Positions 24,217 through 32,451 of a DNA stretch of 39,672 bases are shown in pieces (the stretch's first letter is position 1; the number at the start of each line of letters is the position of its first letter). The translations under genes were made by a program, and so were the position numbers. The notes under the pieces are model-generated. The model was not told the DNA's origin. It saw only the letters and a list, made by a program, of their open reading frames with translations, and did no database searches. The stretch comes from Candidatus Lustribacter telmatis (GTDB lineage: Bacteria; Vulcanimicrobiota; Vulcanimicrobiia; Vulcanimicrobiales; Vulcanimicrobiaceae): NCBI GenBank assembly GCA_003164045.1, contig PLRU01000051.1:145093-184764 (forward strand). The letters run 5' to 3'.

Positions 24217-24288
24217 TGACTCGGGTAGGATTTGAACCTACGACCTAGGGCTTATGAGTCCCCCGCTCTACCACTGAGCTACCGAGCC
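24217..24288 (-). tRNA. tRNA-Met(CAT), elongator type
   Basis: 72-nt cloverleaf without encoded CCA. The acceptor stem GGCTCGG pairs with CCGAGTC (a G-U at 2-71), discriminator A; D arm GCTCAGTGGTAGAGC; anticodon loop CTCATAA; T arm GTAGG-TTCAAAT-CCTAC. The anticodon stem is GGGGA/GCCCT with an A-G mismatch at its lower pair. Overall it resembles elongator tRNA-Met. A tRNA-Ile with lysidine-modified CAT cannot be excluded from sequence. The paired 1-72 argues against an initiator. Confidence 0.88.
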
Positions 24289-24444
24289 ACGCGCCCGCCG
24301 AAGCGGACCGGAGGGAGTTTTCCCCCGGCCCTTCGACCCCTTTTCGGGCACGGTCGTTGCACCGCCCCGCGGGAGCTTTACGCGGCGACTTGAAGCACAA
24401 GCGCCAGGCTGCGTGAAGCTTATCTCCGCCCGCTGGAGCATGTC
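24289..24444. other. Divergent intergenic region between tRNA-Met and iorA-like gene
   Basis: 156 nt that must contain the promoters of tRNA-Met (minus) and of the dehydrogenase operon (plus). I see no convincing -35/-10 pair, operator or riboswitch fold. Confidence 0.5.
24435..24438 (+). promoter_or_regulatory. Ribosome-binding site that fixes a TTG start
   Basis: GGAG lies 6 nt before TTG 24445. An ATG at 24440 is not usable because it is followed by TCT and a stop, so the TTG is the real start. Confidence 0.75.
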
Positions 24445-24903
24445 TTGAGTATCAAAATCACCGTGAACGGACACGCGCACGACGTCCGAGCCACCCCGGA
24501 CACGCCGCTCCTCTACGTCCTGCGCGACGAGTTGCAGCTCGACGGGCCGAAATTCGGCTGCGGGCTGGCGCAATGCGGCGCGTGCACCGTGATCGTGAAG
24601 GGCCGCGCAACGCGGTCGTGCGTGCTGCCCGTCGGTTCGGTCAACGCGCCGGTAACGACGGTCGAGGGCCTCGGAACGGCCGCGCATCCGCATCCTGTGC
24701 AGACCGCGTTTATCACCGAGCAAGCGGCCCAGTGCGGGTACTGCACCTCCGGCATGGTCGTCGCCGCTGCGGCACTGCTCGAACAGCATCACGCGCCGAC
24801 CGACGCGCAAATCCACCAAGCGCTCGACGGCAACTTGTGCCGCTGCGGTTCGCACCTGCGCGTCGTGCGCGCCGTGAAACGCGCCGCGGGAGCACGCGCG
24901 TGA
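24445..24903 (+). CDS. 2Fe-2S subunit of a xanthine-dehydrogenase-family enzyme (IorA/CoxS-like)
   Basis: 152 residues from TTG 24445. The N-terminal plant-ferredoxin domain binds one cluster through Cys39, Cys44, Cys47 and Cys59 (FGCGLAQCGACTV). The C-terminal helical domain binds the second through Cys97, Cys100, Cys132 and Cys134 (AAQCGYCTSGM, GNLCRCGSH). The length fits the isoquinoline 1-oxidoreductase alpha subunit type. It passes electrons from the molybdenum centre in the next gene's product to an acceptor, probably a cytochrome, because no FAD subunit gene is present. The stop overlaps the start of the large subunit (GTGA). Confidence 0.95.
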   Translation: MSIKITVNGHAHDVRATPDTPLLYVLRDELQLDGPKFGCGLAQCGACTVIVKGRATRSCVLPVGSVNAPVTTVEGLGTAAHPHPVQTAFITEQAAQCGYCTSGMVVAAAALLEQHHAPTDAQIHQALDGNLCRCGSHLRVVRAVKRAAGARA

Positions 24904-27143
24904 TCGTCGCTCGCAAGAAGTTTCTCGCGCAAGCCGGCGGCATCGTCGTCGCGTTCTCCATGCCCGCGGCGGCCTTCGCGCAACCCTCACCGACGAAGCC
25001 GGCCGGCCCGTCGGTGCCCGAAACGAATCCCGTCGGCGGCACCGGACTGCCGAGTAACGTCGATGGGTGGCTTGCGATCGATCGCGCCGGCATCGTCACC
25101 GTCCACTTCGGCAAGGTCGAATTGGGCACGGGCATTGCAACGGCGATCGCGCAGATCGTCGCCGACGAACTCGACGTTCCGTTCGCCAGCATTACGGTGA
25201 AAGATGCCGACACCAGCGACACGCCGGATCAAGGCTACACCGCGGGCAGCGCGTCGCTGAGCGCCGGTGCGATTCCGGTTCGTCAAGCTGCGGCAGAAGC
25301 GCGCCTCGCCGTGCTCGACCTCGCGGCAGCGCACTTCGGCGTTCCCGCCGACAAGCTCGTGACGGCCGACGGTGCGGTGACCGTGCGCGGCGAGAAACGG
25401 CACGCAACATATGCCGACCTGCTCGCCGGCCAACCGTTGCGGCGTTCGATCGCCAAAGCAACGAAGGTCAAAGATCCCGACGACTATCGCGTCGTCGGAA
25501 AATCGATCCCGCGCGTCGACCTGCCCGGCAAGGTGTTCGGCTCGTATGTCTACCTGCAGAATCTGCGGATACCCGGCATGCTGCATGGCCGCGTCATTCG
25601 TCCCGCGCCGATCGGCGCGACGATCGCAAGCGTCGACGAAGCCTCAATCGCTCATCTCAAGGGCGTGCGCATCGTTAGACGCGATGCGTTTCTCGGCGTG
25701 GTCGCACCCAGCGAGTGGACGGCCATTCAAGCGATGCGCCGGCTGAAAGTCACCTGGACCGGCGGCGGGCTCGAGCCGGTGACGGATTTGGCCACGGCCG
25801 TTAAAGCCGTGCCGATGCTCTCCGAACGCGCGATCGTCAACACGGGTGACGTCTCGACGCTCGGCAGCAACGCGATCAGCGCGAGCTATCTCTGGCCCTA
25901 TCAAACGCACGGTTCGATCGGGCCGTCGTGCGGCGTCGCCGACGTGCGCAAAGAAAAGGCCACGCTCTGGTCGTCGACGCAAGGCATCTTCTTCTTACGC
26001 TCCGCGGTCGCGACGTTGCTCGCGCTGCCGAACAGCGCGGTAGAAGTGAAATACGTCGAAGGCTCGGGCTGTTACGGTCACAACGGCTCCGACGATGCCA
26101 CCGCCGATGCCGCACTGCTCTCGCAAGCTGTCGGGGCCCCGGTGCGCGTGCAGTGGATGCGAGATCAAGAACACGGCTGGGATCCGAAGGGTCCGGCGAT
26201 GGTCGTGTCCCACAGCGCCGCGCTCGATGCGGCACAGCAAAAGATCGCCGCCTGGCGCACCGACGTGTGGTCGCCTTCGCACTCCACGCGCCCGCAAGGC
26301 GACGTCGGCAACCTGCTCGACGGCAAACTCACCAACGCGCCCGAGGCCAAGGTCACCTTCGTCGGCGGCGATCGCGATGCCAAGGTCAACTACGCGATTC
26401 CGAATTACCGCGTGACCATGCACAACCTCAAGGACGGCATCCTGCACTCATCCGCCATGCGCGGGCTCGGCGGGACGCAGAATACGTTTGCAAACGAATC
26501 GTTCATGGACGAACTCGCGACGGCCGCCAAAGCCGACCCGTTGGCGTTCCGCCGCGCGCACCTCGCGAACGATGCGCGCGCGCTCGACCTCCTCGCGGCC
26601 ATCGAGAAACTCGGCGCCTGGCAAGCGCGCCCGGCCGCGACCAACATCGACCGCAACGCCGCGATGGCGCACGGCCGCGGCCTCTCGTTCGTGCGCTATG
26701 AGAATACCGAAGCCTACGTTGCGTGCATCGCCGACGTACTCGTCGATCGCAAGACCGGCAACGTGCGCGTCGAGCGCCTCGCGATCGCGCACGACTGCGG
26801 CCTGATCGTCAATCCCAACGGGCTGCGCAATCAGATCGAAGGCAATGCCATTCAAGCGATGAGCCGCACGCTCAAAGAGAGCGTCGCTTTCAACATCAGC
26901 GGCGTCACGAGCCTCGATTGGCACAGCTACCCGATCGCGCGCTTCAACGACGTTCCCGAGATCACGATCGCGCTCATCGACCGTCCGCACGAGCCGATCT
27001 TGGGCGCGGGCGAGGCGACGACGACGGTGATCGCGCCGGCGATCGGCAACGCGATCCACGACGCGACCGGCGTTCGTTTGCGCGAAGTGCCGTTCACGCC
27101 CGACCGCGTCAACGCCGCATTGCGGGCGGCGTCAACCGCGTGA
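24900..27143 (+). CDS. Molybdopterin-binding large subunit, isoquinoline 1-oxidoreductase beta / aldehyde dehydrogenase type
   Basis: 747 residues from GTG 24900, which shares bases with the stop of the small subunit. The N-terminus MIVARKKFLAQAGGIVVAFSMP and AAAFA is an export signal with a Tat-like RKKFLAQ motif, as in periplasmic members. Family marks include TVHFGKVELGTGIATAIAQI near residue 65, VVGKSIPRVDLPGKVFGSYV (about 200), SAMRGLGGTQNTFANESFMD (about 520), and the C-terminal GAGEATTTVIAPAIGNAIHD where the Glu of GAGE is the catalytic base. It hydroxylates N-heterocycles or oxidises aldehydes. No XdhC-like maturation gene lies nearby. It is coupled to the binding-protein gene by a GTGA overlap. 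Confidence 0.93.
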   Translation: MIVARKKFLAQAGGIVVAFSMPAAAFAQPSPTKPAGPSVPETNPVGGTGLPSNVDGWLAIDRAGIVTVHFGKVELGTGIATAIAQIVADELDVPFASITVKDADTSDTPDQGYTAGSASLSAGAIPVRQAAAEARLAVLDLAAAHFGVPADKLVTADGAVTVRGEKRHATYADLLAGQPLRRSIAKATKVKDPDDYRVVGKSIPRVDLPGKVFGSYVYLQNLRIPGMLHGRVIRPAPIGATIASVDEASIAHLKGVRIVRRDAFLGVVAPSEWTAIQAMRRLKVTWTGGGLEPVTDLATAVKAVPMLSERAIVNTGDVSTLGSNAISASYLWPYQTHGSIGPSCGVADVRKEKATLWSSTQGIFFLRSAVATLLALPNSAVEVKYVEGSGCYGHNGSDDATADAALLSQAVGAPVRVQWMRDQEHGWDPKGPAMVVSHSAALDAAQQKIAAWRTDVWSPSHSTRPQGDVGNLLDGKLTNAPEAKVTFVGGDRDAKVNYAIPNYRVTMHNLKDGILHSSAMRGLGGTQNTFANESFMDELATAAKADPLAFRRAHLANDARALDLLAAIEKLGAWQARPAATNIDRNAAMAHGRGLSFVRYENTEAYVACIADVLVDRKTGNVRVERLAIAHDCGLIVNPNGLRNQIEGNAIQAMSRTLKESVAFNISGVTSLDWHSYPIARFNDVPEITIALIDRPHEPILGAGEATTTVIAPAIGNAIHDATGVRLREVPFTPDRVNAALRAASTA

Positions 27144-28075
27144 TCGATCGTCGCGGCCTGCTCGCCGGCCTAGCCGCCGGACTCACCGCGGCGGCGCTGC
27201 CGTCGCCGGCGTCGGCGAATGACGCGCTGCACATCGCATCGATTCCGCTCGATGCGGGCGCCGAAGCCTACTATGCCTACGATCTGGGCTATTTTCGCGA
27301 CGCCGGGATCGACGCCACCGTCGACTCGATTCCCAGCGGCGCCGCGATCGCATCGGCCGTTGCATCGGGTGCGATCGACATCGGCTTCTCGAACCTGATC
27401 TCGATCGGGGTCGCCTACAAACACGGCGTGCCGGTCACGCTGCTCGCGCCGGGGAGTCTCTACACGGCGAGCATTCCGACATCCGTACTGATGGTGCCGA
27501 AAAACTCGCCCGCCAAAACCGCGCGCGATCTCAACGGCAAAACGCTCGCCGTCAACGGGCTCAAAACGATCACGCAATATGCTCCACAGCTCTGGATCGA
27601 CAAGAACGGCGGCGACTCGACCACGGTCAAGTACATCGAGATGACGTTTCCGCAGATCGTCGAGTCGCTCGGCGCGAACCGGATCGATGCGGCGATCGTC
27701 GCCGACCCGTTCATCGCGCAAGCCAAGGCCGGCGCGCGCATCTTTGCCGACGCCTACGACGCGATCGGCTCGCGCTACATCATCGGCTGCTGGTTCACGA
27801 CGAACCAGTGGGCCGCCGCGCATCCGGATCTCGCGACCCGCTTCGCCCAAGTCATCGCGCGCACGGCCCAGTGGGCCAACACGCACAAACCGCAGAGCGG
27901 CGACATCTTAGCCAAGTACGGCAAGATGGATCCGGCGCTGGCCGCGACGATGCTGCGTGTCGATTACGCGCCGCGCTTCGTCAAAGCCGAGATGCAGCCG
28001 GTGATCGATCTCGCCGCCCGGTACGGCGGTCTCTCCGCTTCGTTCCCGGCCGACGAGCTCGTGTATAAGTTCTAG
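27140..28075 (+). CDS. ABC transporter substrate-binding protein, NitT/TauT type, orphan, probably Tat-exported
   Basis: 311 residues from GTG 27140, overlapping the dehydrogenase stop by 4 bases (GTGA). The signal MIDRRGLLAGLAAGLTAAAL and PSPASA has a twin-arginine motif followed by a hydrophobic stretch, so export with the Tat system is likely. The mature part shows YYAYDLGYFRDAGIDATVDS, VASGAIDIGFSN, DLNGKTLAVNGLKT, WIDKNGGDSTTVKYIEM and MQPVIDLAARYGG. It is clearly paralogous to the protein at 1208-2155. No permease or ATPase of its type is nearby. Co-translation with the periplasmic dehydrogenase suggests that both bind the same compound, perhaps an N-heterocycle or an acid made from it. 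Confidence 0.88.
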   Translation: MIDRRGLLAGLAAGLTAAALPSPASANDALHIASIPLDAGAEAYYAYDLGYFRDAGIDATVDSIPSGAAIASAVASGAIDIGFSNLISIGVAYKHGVPVTLLAPGSLYTASIPTSVLMVPKNSPAKTARDLNGKTLAVNGLKTITQYAPQLWIDKNGGDSTTVKYIEMTFPQIVESLGANRIDAAIVADPFIAQAKAGARIFADAYDAIGSRYIIGCWFTTNQWAAAHPDLATRFAQVIARTAQWANTHKPQSGDILAKYGKMDPALAATMLRVDYAPRFVKAEMQPVIDLAARYGGLSASFPADELVYKF

Positions 28076-28076
28076 T

Positions 28077-28116
28077 GGATTGCTAAAGCAATCCGTCGCG
28101 TTTGGGCTACGCCCAA
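28077..28116. terminator. Two adjacent hairpins between convergent genes
   Basis: A perfect 7-bp stem GGATTGC-TAAA-GCAATCC (28077-28094) is followed by TTGGGC-TAC-GCCCAA (28102-28116 region). There is no long U tract, so termination efficiency is unclear, but the place between two convergent stops fits a bidirectional terminator. Confidence 0.5.
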
Positions 28117-28123
28117 GCCGCCG

Positions 28124-28720
28124 TTAAATAAAGGATGCGATTTCGGCGGGCTCGAGGCGCGGCAGGCGCGGAAAGCCTTTCGAATCGTCGAGATAGCCGA
28201 TGTTGATCAGGAAGAGCGAGATCAGCCGGCCGTCGGGGAAGAACTCCGCATCGACCTTCGCGCGGTCGAAGCCGCCCATCGGTCCGCAGTCGAGTCCGAG
28301 CGCGCGCGCCGCGAGAATGAAGTAGCCCATCTGCAAGAGCGCGTTGTCGCGGGCGAAGCCTTTGGTCGCCTCGGCTTGTTCGGGCGCCCGGAATCGGTCG
28401 GCCATTTCGGGACGCGTCGGGAACGTGCGCGCGAAGTTCTCGTAGAACTTCACGTCGGCCGCGACGATCGCCGTCGCGGGCGCCTTCATCGTCTTCTCCT
28501 GATTGGTCGCACCGACGGCGGGGTTCAAGCGCTGCTTGGCTTCGGGCGACTGCACGAACACGTAGCGAACCGGCAGCGAGTTGGCGCTGGTCGGTCCGAG
28601 TTCCGCGATTTCCACGGCGCGCTCGAGCAGTTCGCGCGACACGGGTGCATCGAGGAACCCGTTGGCCGTACGCGCTTCGAGGAAGAGCGTGCGCAACGCG
28701 CGCTCGTCGATGGCGCGCAT
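28124..28720 (-). CDS. Nitroreductase-family protein, RutE/HadB-like (malonic semialdehyde reductase type)
   Basis: 198 residues from ATG 28718-28720; GTG 28774 would add 18 residues that the family lacks. The match to RutE is good: LRTLFLEARTANGFLDAPVS, then ELGPTSANSLPVRYVFVQSP, EAKQRLNPAVGATNQEKTMK, APATAIVAADVKFYE, and the C-terminal LGLDCGPMGGFDRAKVDAEF and LINIGY. These proteins bind FMN and use NAD(P)H; RutE reduces malonic semialdehyde formed in pyrimidine breakdown, but relatives reduce other compounds and no other rut genes are here. It lies 91 nt after the livF stop on the same strand, so it may share that transcript. Confidence 0.9.
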   Translation of the reverse strand: MRAIDERALRTLFLEARTANGFLDAPVSRELLERAVEIAELGPTSANSLPVRYVFVQSPEAKQRLNPAVGATNQEKTMKAPATAIVAADVKFYENFARTFPTRPEMADRFRAPEQAEATKGFARDNALLQMGYFILAARALGLDCGPMGGFDRAKVDAEFFPDGRLISLFLINIGYLDDSKGFPRLPRLEPAEIASFI

Positions 28721-28811
28721 TTTCTTCAGCTCGATCGCCTGGGCGAGGGTCGGTTGAATGTCAGAAACGTTCACGAAGCGCCAGGACCCGCATCGGAGAC
28801 CAAAGGTTCCC

Positions 28812-29621
28812 CTAAGCGGCGTCTTTGTTGAAGACGGCGCGGAGCTTGCGGGCGAGCTCGTCCTTGGCCGGGTCGTTCTCGAGGTCAATGCTCGAGGTAC
28901 CGACGCCGAGGTACCGCTCCATGATATCGGAGCTGGCGAGCAGTTCGGCGCCGGTGCCTTCGCGCACGATCTTGCCGGTCTCGATCACGTAGCCGCGATC
29001 GGCGATGGCGAGGCTCAAACGCGCGTTTTGCTCGGAGAGCAGAATCGAAACGCCGGTCTCGCGCAGGGTCGCGAGTACGCGGAAGATTTCCGTGACGAGC
29101 AGCGGCGAGAGCCCGAGCGAGGGTTCGTCGAGCAGCAGCAGTTGCGGCTTGAGCATCAGCCCGCGGCCGATGGCGAGCATCTGCTGCTGACCGCCCGAGA
29201 GGCCGCCGGCCGGCAACTGTTCTTTTTCTTTGAGGATCGGGAAGATGCGGAACACTTCGGCGGCGCGCGCATGGTACTCGTCCTTCGAGATCGCGCCGAG
29301 TTGCGTATAGGCGCCGATCTCGAGGTTCTCGGCCACGCTCAAGTCGCCGAAGATCTGCCGGCCTTCGGGTACGTGCGCAAGGCCCAGCCGCACACGCGCG
29401 ACCGACGAGAGCGCAGAGAGCGGTTTGCCCGCCAGCTCCGCCGTACCCGAACGCGGCGTTATCAGACCCGAGATCGTTTTGAGCAGCGTCGTCTTACCGG
29501 CGCCGTTCGCGCCGACGAGCGCGACGAGTTCACCCTGACCGACGCGGAGCGACACGCCGTGCAATACGAGCGCCGCACCGTAGCCGGCCGAGAGGTTCTG
29601 GATATCGAGCATGTCTGCCAT
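28812..29621 (-). CDS. livF: Branched-chain amino-acid type ABC transporter ATPase LivF
   Basis: 269 residues from ATG 29619-29621, overlapping the livG stop in TAATG. Walker A is GANGAGKTTLLKTISG near residue 37, the LivF-typical VPEGRQIFGDLSVAENLEIG follows, then the signature GGLSGGQQQMLAIGRGLM and Walker B LLLLDEPSLGLSP. The C-terminus runs about 30 residues beyond the usual MERYLGVG end (SSIDLENDPAKDELARKLRA). It drives import together with LivG and the fused permease. Confidence 0.95.
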   Translation of the reverse strand: MADMLDIQNLSAGYGAALVLHGVSLRVGQGELVALVGANGAGKTTLLKTISGLITPRSGTAELAGKPLSALSSVARVRLGLAHVPEGRQIFGDLSVAENLEIGAYTQLGAISKDEYHARAAEVFRIFPILKEKEQLPAGGLSGGQQQMLAIGRGLMLKPQLLLLDEPSLGLSPLLVTEIFRVLATLRETGVSILLSEQNARLSLAIADRGYVIETGKIVREGTGAELLASSDIMERYLGVGTSSIDLENDPAKDELARKLRAVFNKDAA

Positions 29622-30409
29622 TAGCTTGCCACCGTATCCGTTGCGCGGCCGACGTAGGCTTCGATCACACGTTCGTCGGCTTGCACCGCCGCCGGTGTGC
29701 CGCGCGCGATCACGCGGCCCGCATCGAGCACGACGATGTCTTGCGAGATCGACATGACGAGCGACATGTTGTGTTCGACGACCACCATCGTTACGCCGGC
29801 GGCATTAATCGCCACCAACAGCTCCGCTAGCCGCAGCGTTTCCGTATCGTTCAGACCGGCCGCGGGTTCGTCGAGCAACAGCACTTGCGGCCCGGCCATC
29901 AGAGCGCGCGCGATCTCGAGCAATTTCTGTAAGCCGAGCGGCAAGCTGATCGCCGGATCTTCGGCCACCGTCGAGAGTCCGAGGACGTCGATGAGGTGCG
30001 TGGCCTTCTCGCGCACCGTGCGCTCTTCGCCGGCGGCACGCGGCAAGCGCAGGGCTTCTTCCCACACGGTGGCATGCACGCCGATGTGCGCGCCGGCGAG
30101 GACGTTTTCGAGCACCGTCATCCCGGCGAAGACGCGCGCCGTTTGGAACGTGCGAATCAAACCGAGGCGCGCGATCTTGTCGGACCGCATGCCGGCCAGA
30201 TCCTGGCCGAAGTAGGCGATGCTGCCGGAATCCGCGATGTAGAGGTTCGTGAGCAGGTTGAACATCGTGCTCTTGCCGGCGCCGTTCGGCCCGATCAGCG
30301 CGGTCAGCGAACCCGCGCGCACGTTGAACGAGACATCGGAGACCGCGTGCACGCCGCCGAACGACTTCGTCACGCCCGTGACGGTGAGTGCGTCTTGCCC
30401 GGCGTTCAT
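29621..30409 (-). CDS. livG: Branched-chain amino-acid type ABC transporter ATPase LivG
   Basis: 262 residues from ATG 30407-30409, overlapping the permease stop by 4 bp (ATGA). Walker A is GPNGAGKSTMFNLLTN near residue 41; the LivG-type ARLGLIRTFQTARVFAGMTV and NVLAGAH follow; Walker B is VLLLDEPAAGLND. The ABC signature is the degenerate ISLPLGLQKLLEIARAL, as is common in LivG. The C-terminal GTPAAVQADERVIEAYVG is also family-typical. Second of three coupled genes. Confidence 0.95.
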   Translation of the reverse strand: MNAGQDALTVTGVTKSFGGVHAVSDVSFNVRAGSLTALIGPNGAGKSTMFNLLTNLYIADSGSIAYFGQDLAGMRSDKIARLGLIRTFQTARVFAGMTVLENVLAGAHIGVHATVWEEALRLPRAAGEERTVREKATHLIDVLGLSTVAEDPAISLPLGLQKLLEIARALMAGPQVLLLDEPAAGLNDTETLRLAELLVAINAAGVTMVVVEHNMSLVMSISQDIVVLDAGRVIARGTPAAVQADERVIEAYVGRATDTVAS

Positions 30410-32322
30410 GCTGCGTTCTCCACGGGCAAGGGCTTCGGCTTCGGCTTACTGCCGCCGGAAACGCGCCGCACGAGCGAGGTGAAGCCGCCATAGAGGCCGC
30501 TCGGGAAGTAGAGCATCGCGACGACGAGCAAGATGCCCGACGCGAGCGTCTTGTAGTTCGCCAAGAACTGGAAGGCCGTCGGCAGCAGCGTCAAGAGGAC
30601 GACGCCGATGACCGGACCGACCAGCGTCGCTTCGCCGCCGATGACGAGCATCGTTACGATCAGGAACGACTGTTGCGTACTGACCATGTCGGGCGAGAGA
30701 AACTGAAAGTCGAACGCGAGCAGGCTGCCCGCAATCGACGCGAACGCGGCGCCGATGAGGAACGCGTAGAGCTTGTAGCGCGGCACGTCGATGCCCAGCG
30801 CCAAGGCCGCCGTCTGGTCGGTGCGAATCGAGCGCAGGGTGCGGCCGAAGTCCGAGCGCATCGCGTTGGCCAGCACGATCAAGCTGACGAGCACGACGCC
30901 CCAGACGAGATAGTAGTTGGCGACCGGGCCCGCAAACGTGTAGCCGAAGATCGAGAAGTTCGGAATACCGGTCATCCCGGAGGGACCGCCGGTCCAGTCG
31001 CTGAGGCCGACGGTCAACGTGTCGATCAGCAAGCCGAACGAGAGCGTGGCCAGCGCCATGTAGTGACCGCGCAATTTCACGGTGACGAGCGAGAGGACGG
31101 TGGCGCACAATAGCGAGACCACGAGCCCCGCGAACACGCCGACGATCGGCGGCAATTGAAATTTGACGCAACAGATCGCGGCCATGTAGCCGCCGGTCGC
31201 CATGAAGGCGGCGTGGCCCAAGCTGACCTGACCGCAGTAGCCCATCAGCACGTCGAGGCCGAGCAGGGCGATAAAGAAGATACCCGCGATAACGAGCGAG
31301 CTCAGCAGCCCGCCGCCGCCGAACGCGTTGAGTAACAGCGGCGCGAACGCGAGCAGCACCAGCATGATGACGGCCAGTACGCGCCCCTGCGTCGTGTTGA
31401 GCTTCGTCGAGACCATGCTCTGGTTGTGGGCGATCTCGCGCACGTCTTCGCGACGCCGGATGCGGCCCGCAATGATGCCCGTCGGGCGCAAGATCAGCAT
31501 GACCAAGAGCAGCACGAGGGCGATCGTGGTTGAGAACAGCGAGGAGATGTAGCCCGCTGCGCCCTGCTCGATCAAGCCGAGGCCGAGGCCGCCGACGACC
31601 GCGCCGAAGAACGAAGCGACGCCGCCGATCGTCACGGCGATGAAGCCGGACGTCGTGAAGATACCGCCGCCGTCGAATTGCAGCGAGACGATCGGACCGA
31701 TCACCATGCCGGCGATGCCGCCGATGCCCGCGGCGACCGCGTACGAGATGATCGTCATGAGCCGGACGTTGATGCCCATCAGCGCCGCGGCGGCCGGATT
31801 TTCAGAACACGCGCGCAGCGCCTTGCCGAGCGTTGTCCGCTGCAGCACGTACCACAGCGCGAACACGATGAGGACGGTCGCGCCGGCGTCCCACGGCGAT
31901 TGCGTGGGGAAGCGCAGACCGAACACTTCGTAGGGGCGCGAACCGGAGAACGGTTCGAGCTGATAGGGCTGGCTGCCCCAGCAGAGCAGAATCGCGCCTT
32001 CGAAGAGCGTGAGCATGCCGGCGGTGAGGATCACCATGCCGCTCGGCGGCAGCTTCCGCAGCGCCGGCTCGAGGATGAACTTCGCAAGCAGCGTTCCGAC
32101 GATGACCGTGACGAGCAACGATGCGAGAAAAGCGATCCACAGCGGCCAGAACAGCACTTGGTGGAACGTGTAGAGCAGCAGCGCACCGACCACGACGAAT
32201 GCGCCTTGCGCCAAGTTGATCGTGCCGGTCACCCGGAAGATCAGGGCAAAGCCGAGCGCGACGAGTGCAAACGCACCGCCCTGCAACAGACCGCCGATGA
32301 TTATCTCAAGTGCTTGCTGCAT
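30406..32322 (-). CDS. Fused LivH-LivM permease of a branched-chain amino-acid type ABC transporter
   Basis: 638 residues from ATG 32320-32322, with GGAG 5 nt upstream. The N-terminal half (about 1-295) is LivH: GGLLQGGAFALVALGFALIF, RVTGTINLAQGAFVVVGALL, and SENPAAAALMGINVRLMTII. The C-terminal half (about 310-625) is LivM: IALLGLDVLMGYCGQVSLGH, AAFMATGGYMAAI, GPSGMTGIPNF, and RSDFGRTLRSIRTDQTAALA. Normally these are two proteins of about 300 and 330 residues that form a heterodimer. A short Arg-rich linker (GRIRRREDVREIAHNQ) joins them. The C-terminus is Lys/Pro-rich. No LivK-type binding protein lies next to it. The substrate class (amino acids, amides, urea) is not settled. Confidence 0.93.
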   Translation of the reverse strand: MQQALEIIIGGLLQGGAFALVALGFALIFRVTGTINLAQGAFVVVGALLLYTFHQVLFWPLWIAFLASLLVTVIVGTLLAKFILEPALRKLPPSGMVILTAGMLTLFEGAILLCWGSQPYQLEPFSGSRPYEVFGLRFPTQSPWDAGATVLIVFALWYVLQRTTLGKALRACSENPAAAALMGINVRLMTIISYAVAAGIGGIAGMVIGPIVSLQFDGGGIFTTSGFIAVTIGGVASFFGAVVGGLGLGLIEQGAAGYISSLFSTTIALVLLLVMLILRPTGIIAGRIRRREDVREIAHNQSMVSTKLNTTQGRVLAVIMLVLLAFAPLLLNAFGGGGLLSSLVIAGIFFIALLGLDVLMGYCGQVSLGHAAFMATGGYMAAICCVKFQLPPIVGVFAGLVVSLLCATVLSLVTVKLRGHYMALATLSFGLLIDTLTVGLSDWTGGPSGMTGIPNFSIFGYTFAGPVANYYLVWGVVLVSLIVLANAMRSDFGRTLRSIRTDQTAALALGIDVPRYKLYAFLIGAAFASIAGSLLAFDFQFLSPDMVSTQQSFLIVTMLVIGGEATLVGPVIGVVLLTLLPTAFQFLANYKTLASGILLVVAMLYFPSGLYGGFTSLVRRVSGGSKPKPKPLPVENAA

Positions 32323-32333
32323 GCAGACTCCGT

Positions 32334-32362
32334 GAAGAGAGATCCATCAGAAGAGAGAGATC
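32334..32362. promoter_or_regulatory. Short direct repeat upstream of the Liv operon
   Basis: GAAGAGAGATC (32334-32344) and GAAGAGAGAGATC (32350-32362) are near-identical, one and a half helical turns apart, just before the permease start. They could be a regulator site or a simple purine-rich leader. Confidence 0.3.
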
Positions 32363-32397
32363 TTTCAGCTGAACGTTCTCCGTAGTGCACCCGTTCC

Positions 32398-32435
32398 AAA
32401 AAAGCTAAGCCCGCACGGCATTTCGCGCGGGCTTA
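32398..32435 (-). terminator. Rho-independent terminator downstream of tRNA-Arg(ACG)
   Basis: On the minus strand a 9-bp stem TAAGCCCGC / GCGGGCTTA with a 12-nt loop is followed by GC and six T residues. It lies 17 nt after the tRNA-Arg 3' end and separates the two tRNAs from the Liv operon on the same strand. Confidence 0.88.
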
Positions 32436-32451
32436 ACGCCTCGCCAAAATA

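Noticed and set aside
24289..24444. Possible riboswitch upstream of the dehydrogenase operon
   Set aside because: No known aptamer core (for example Moco or tetrahydrofolate type) was recognised.
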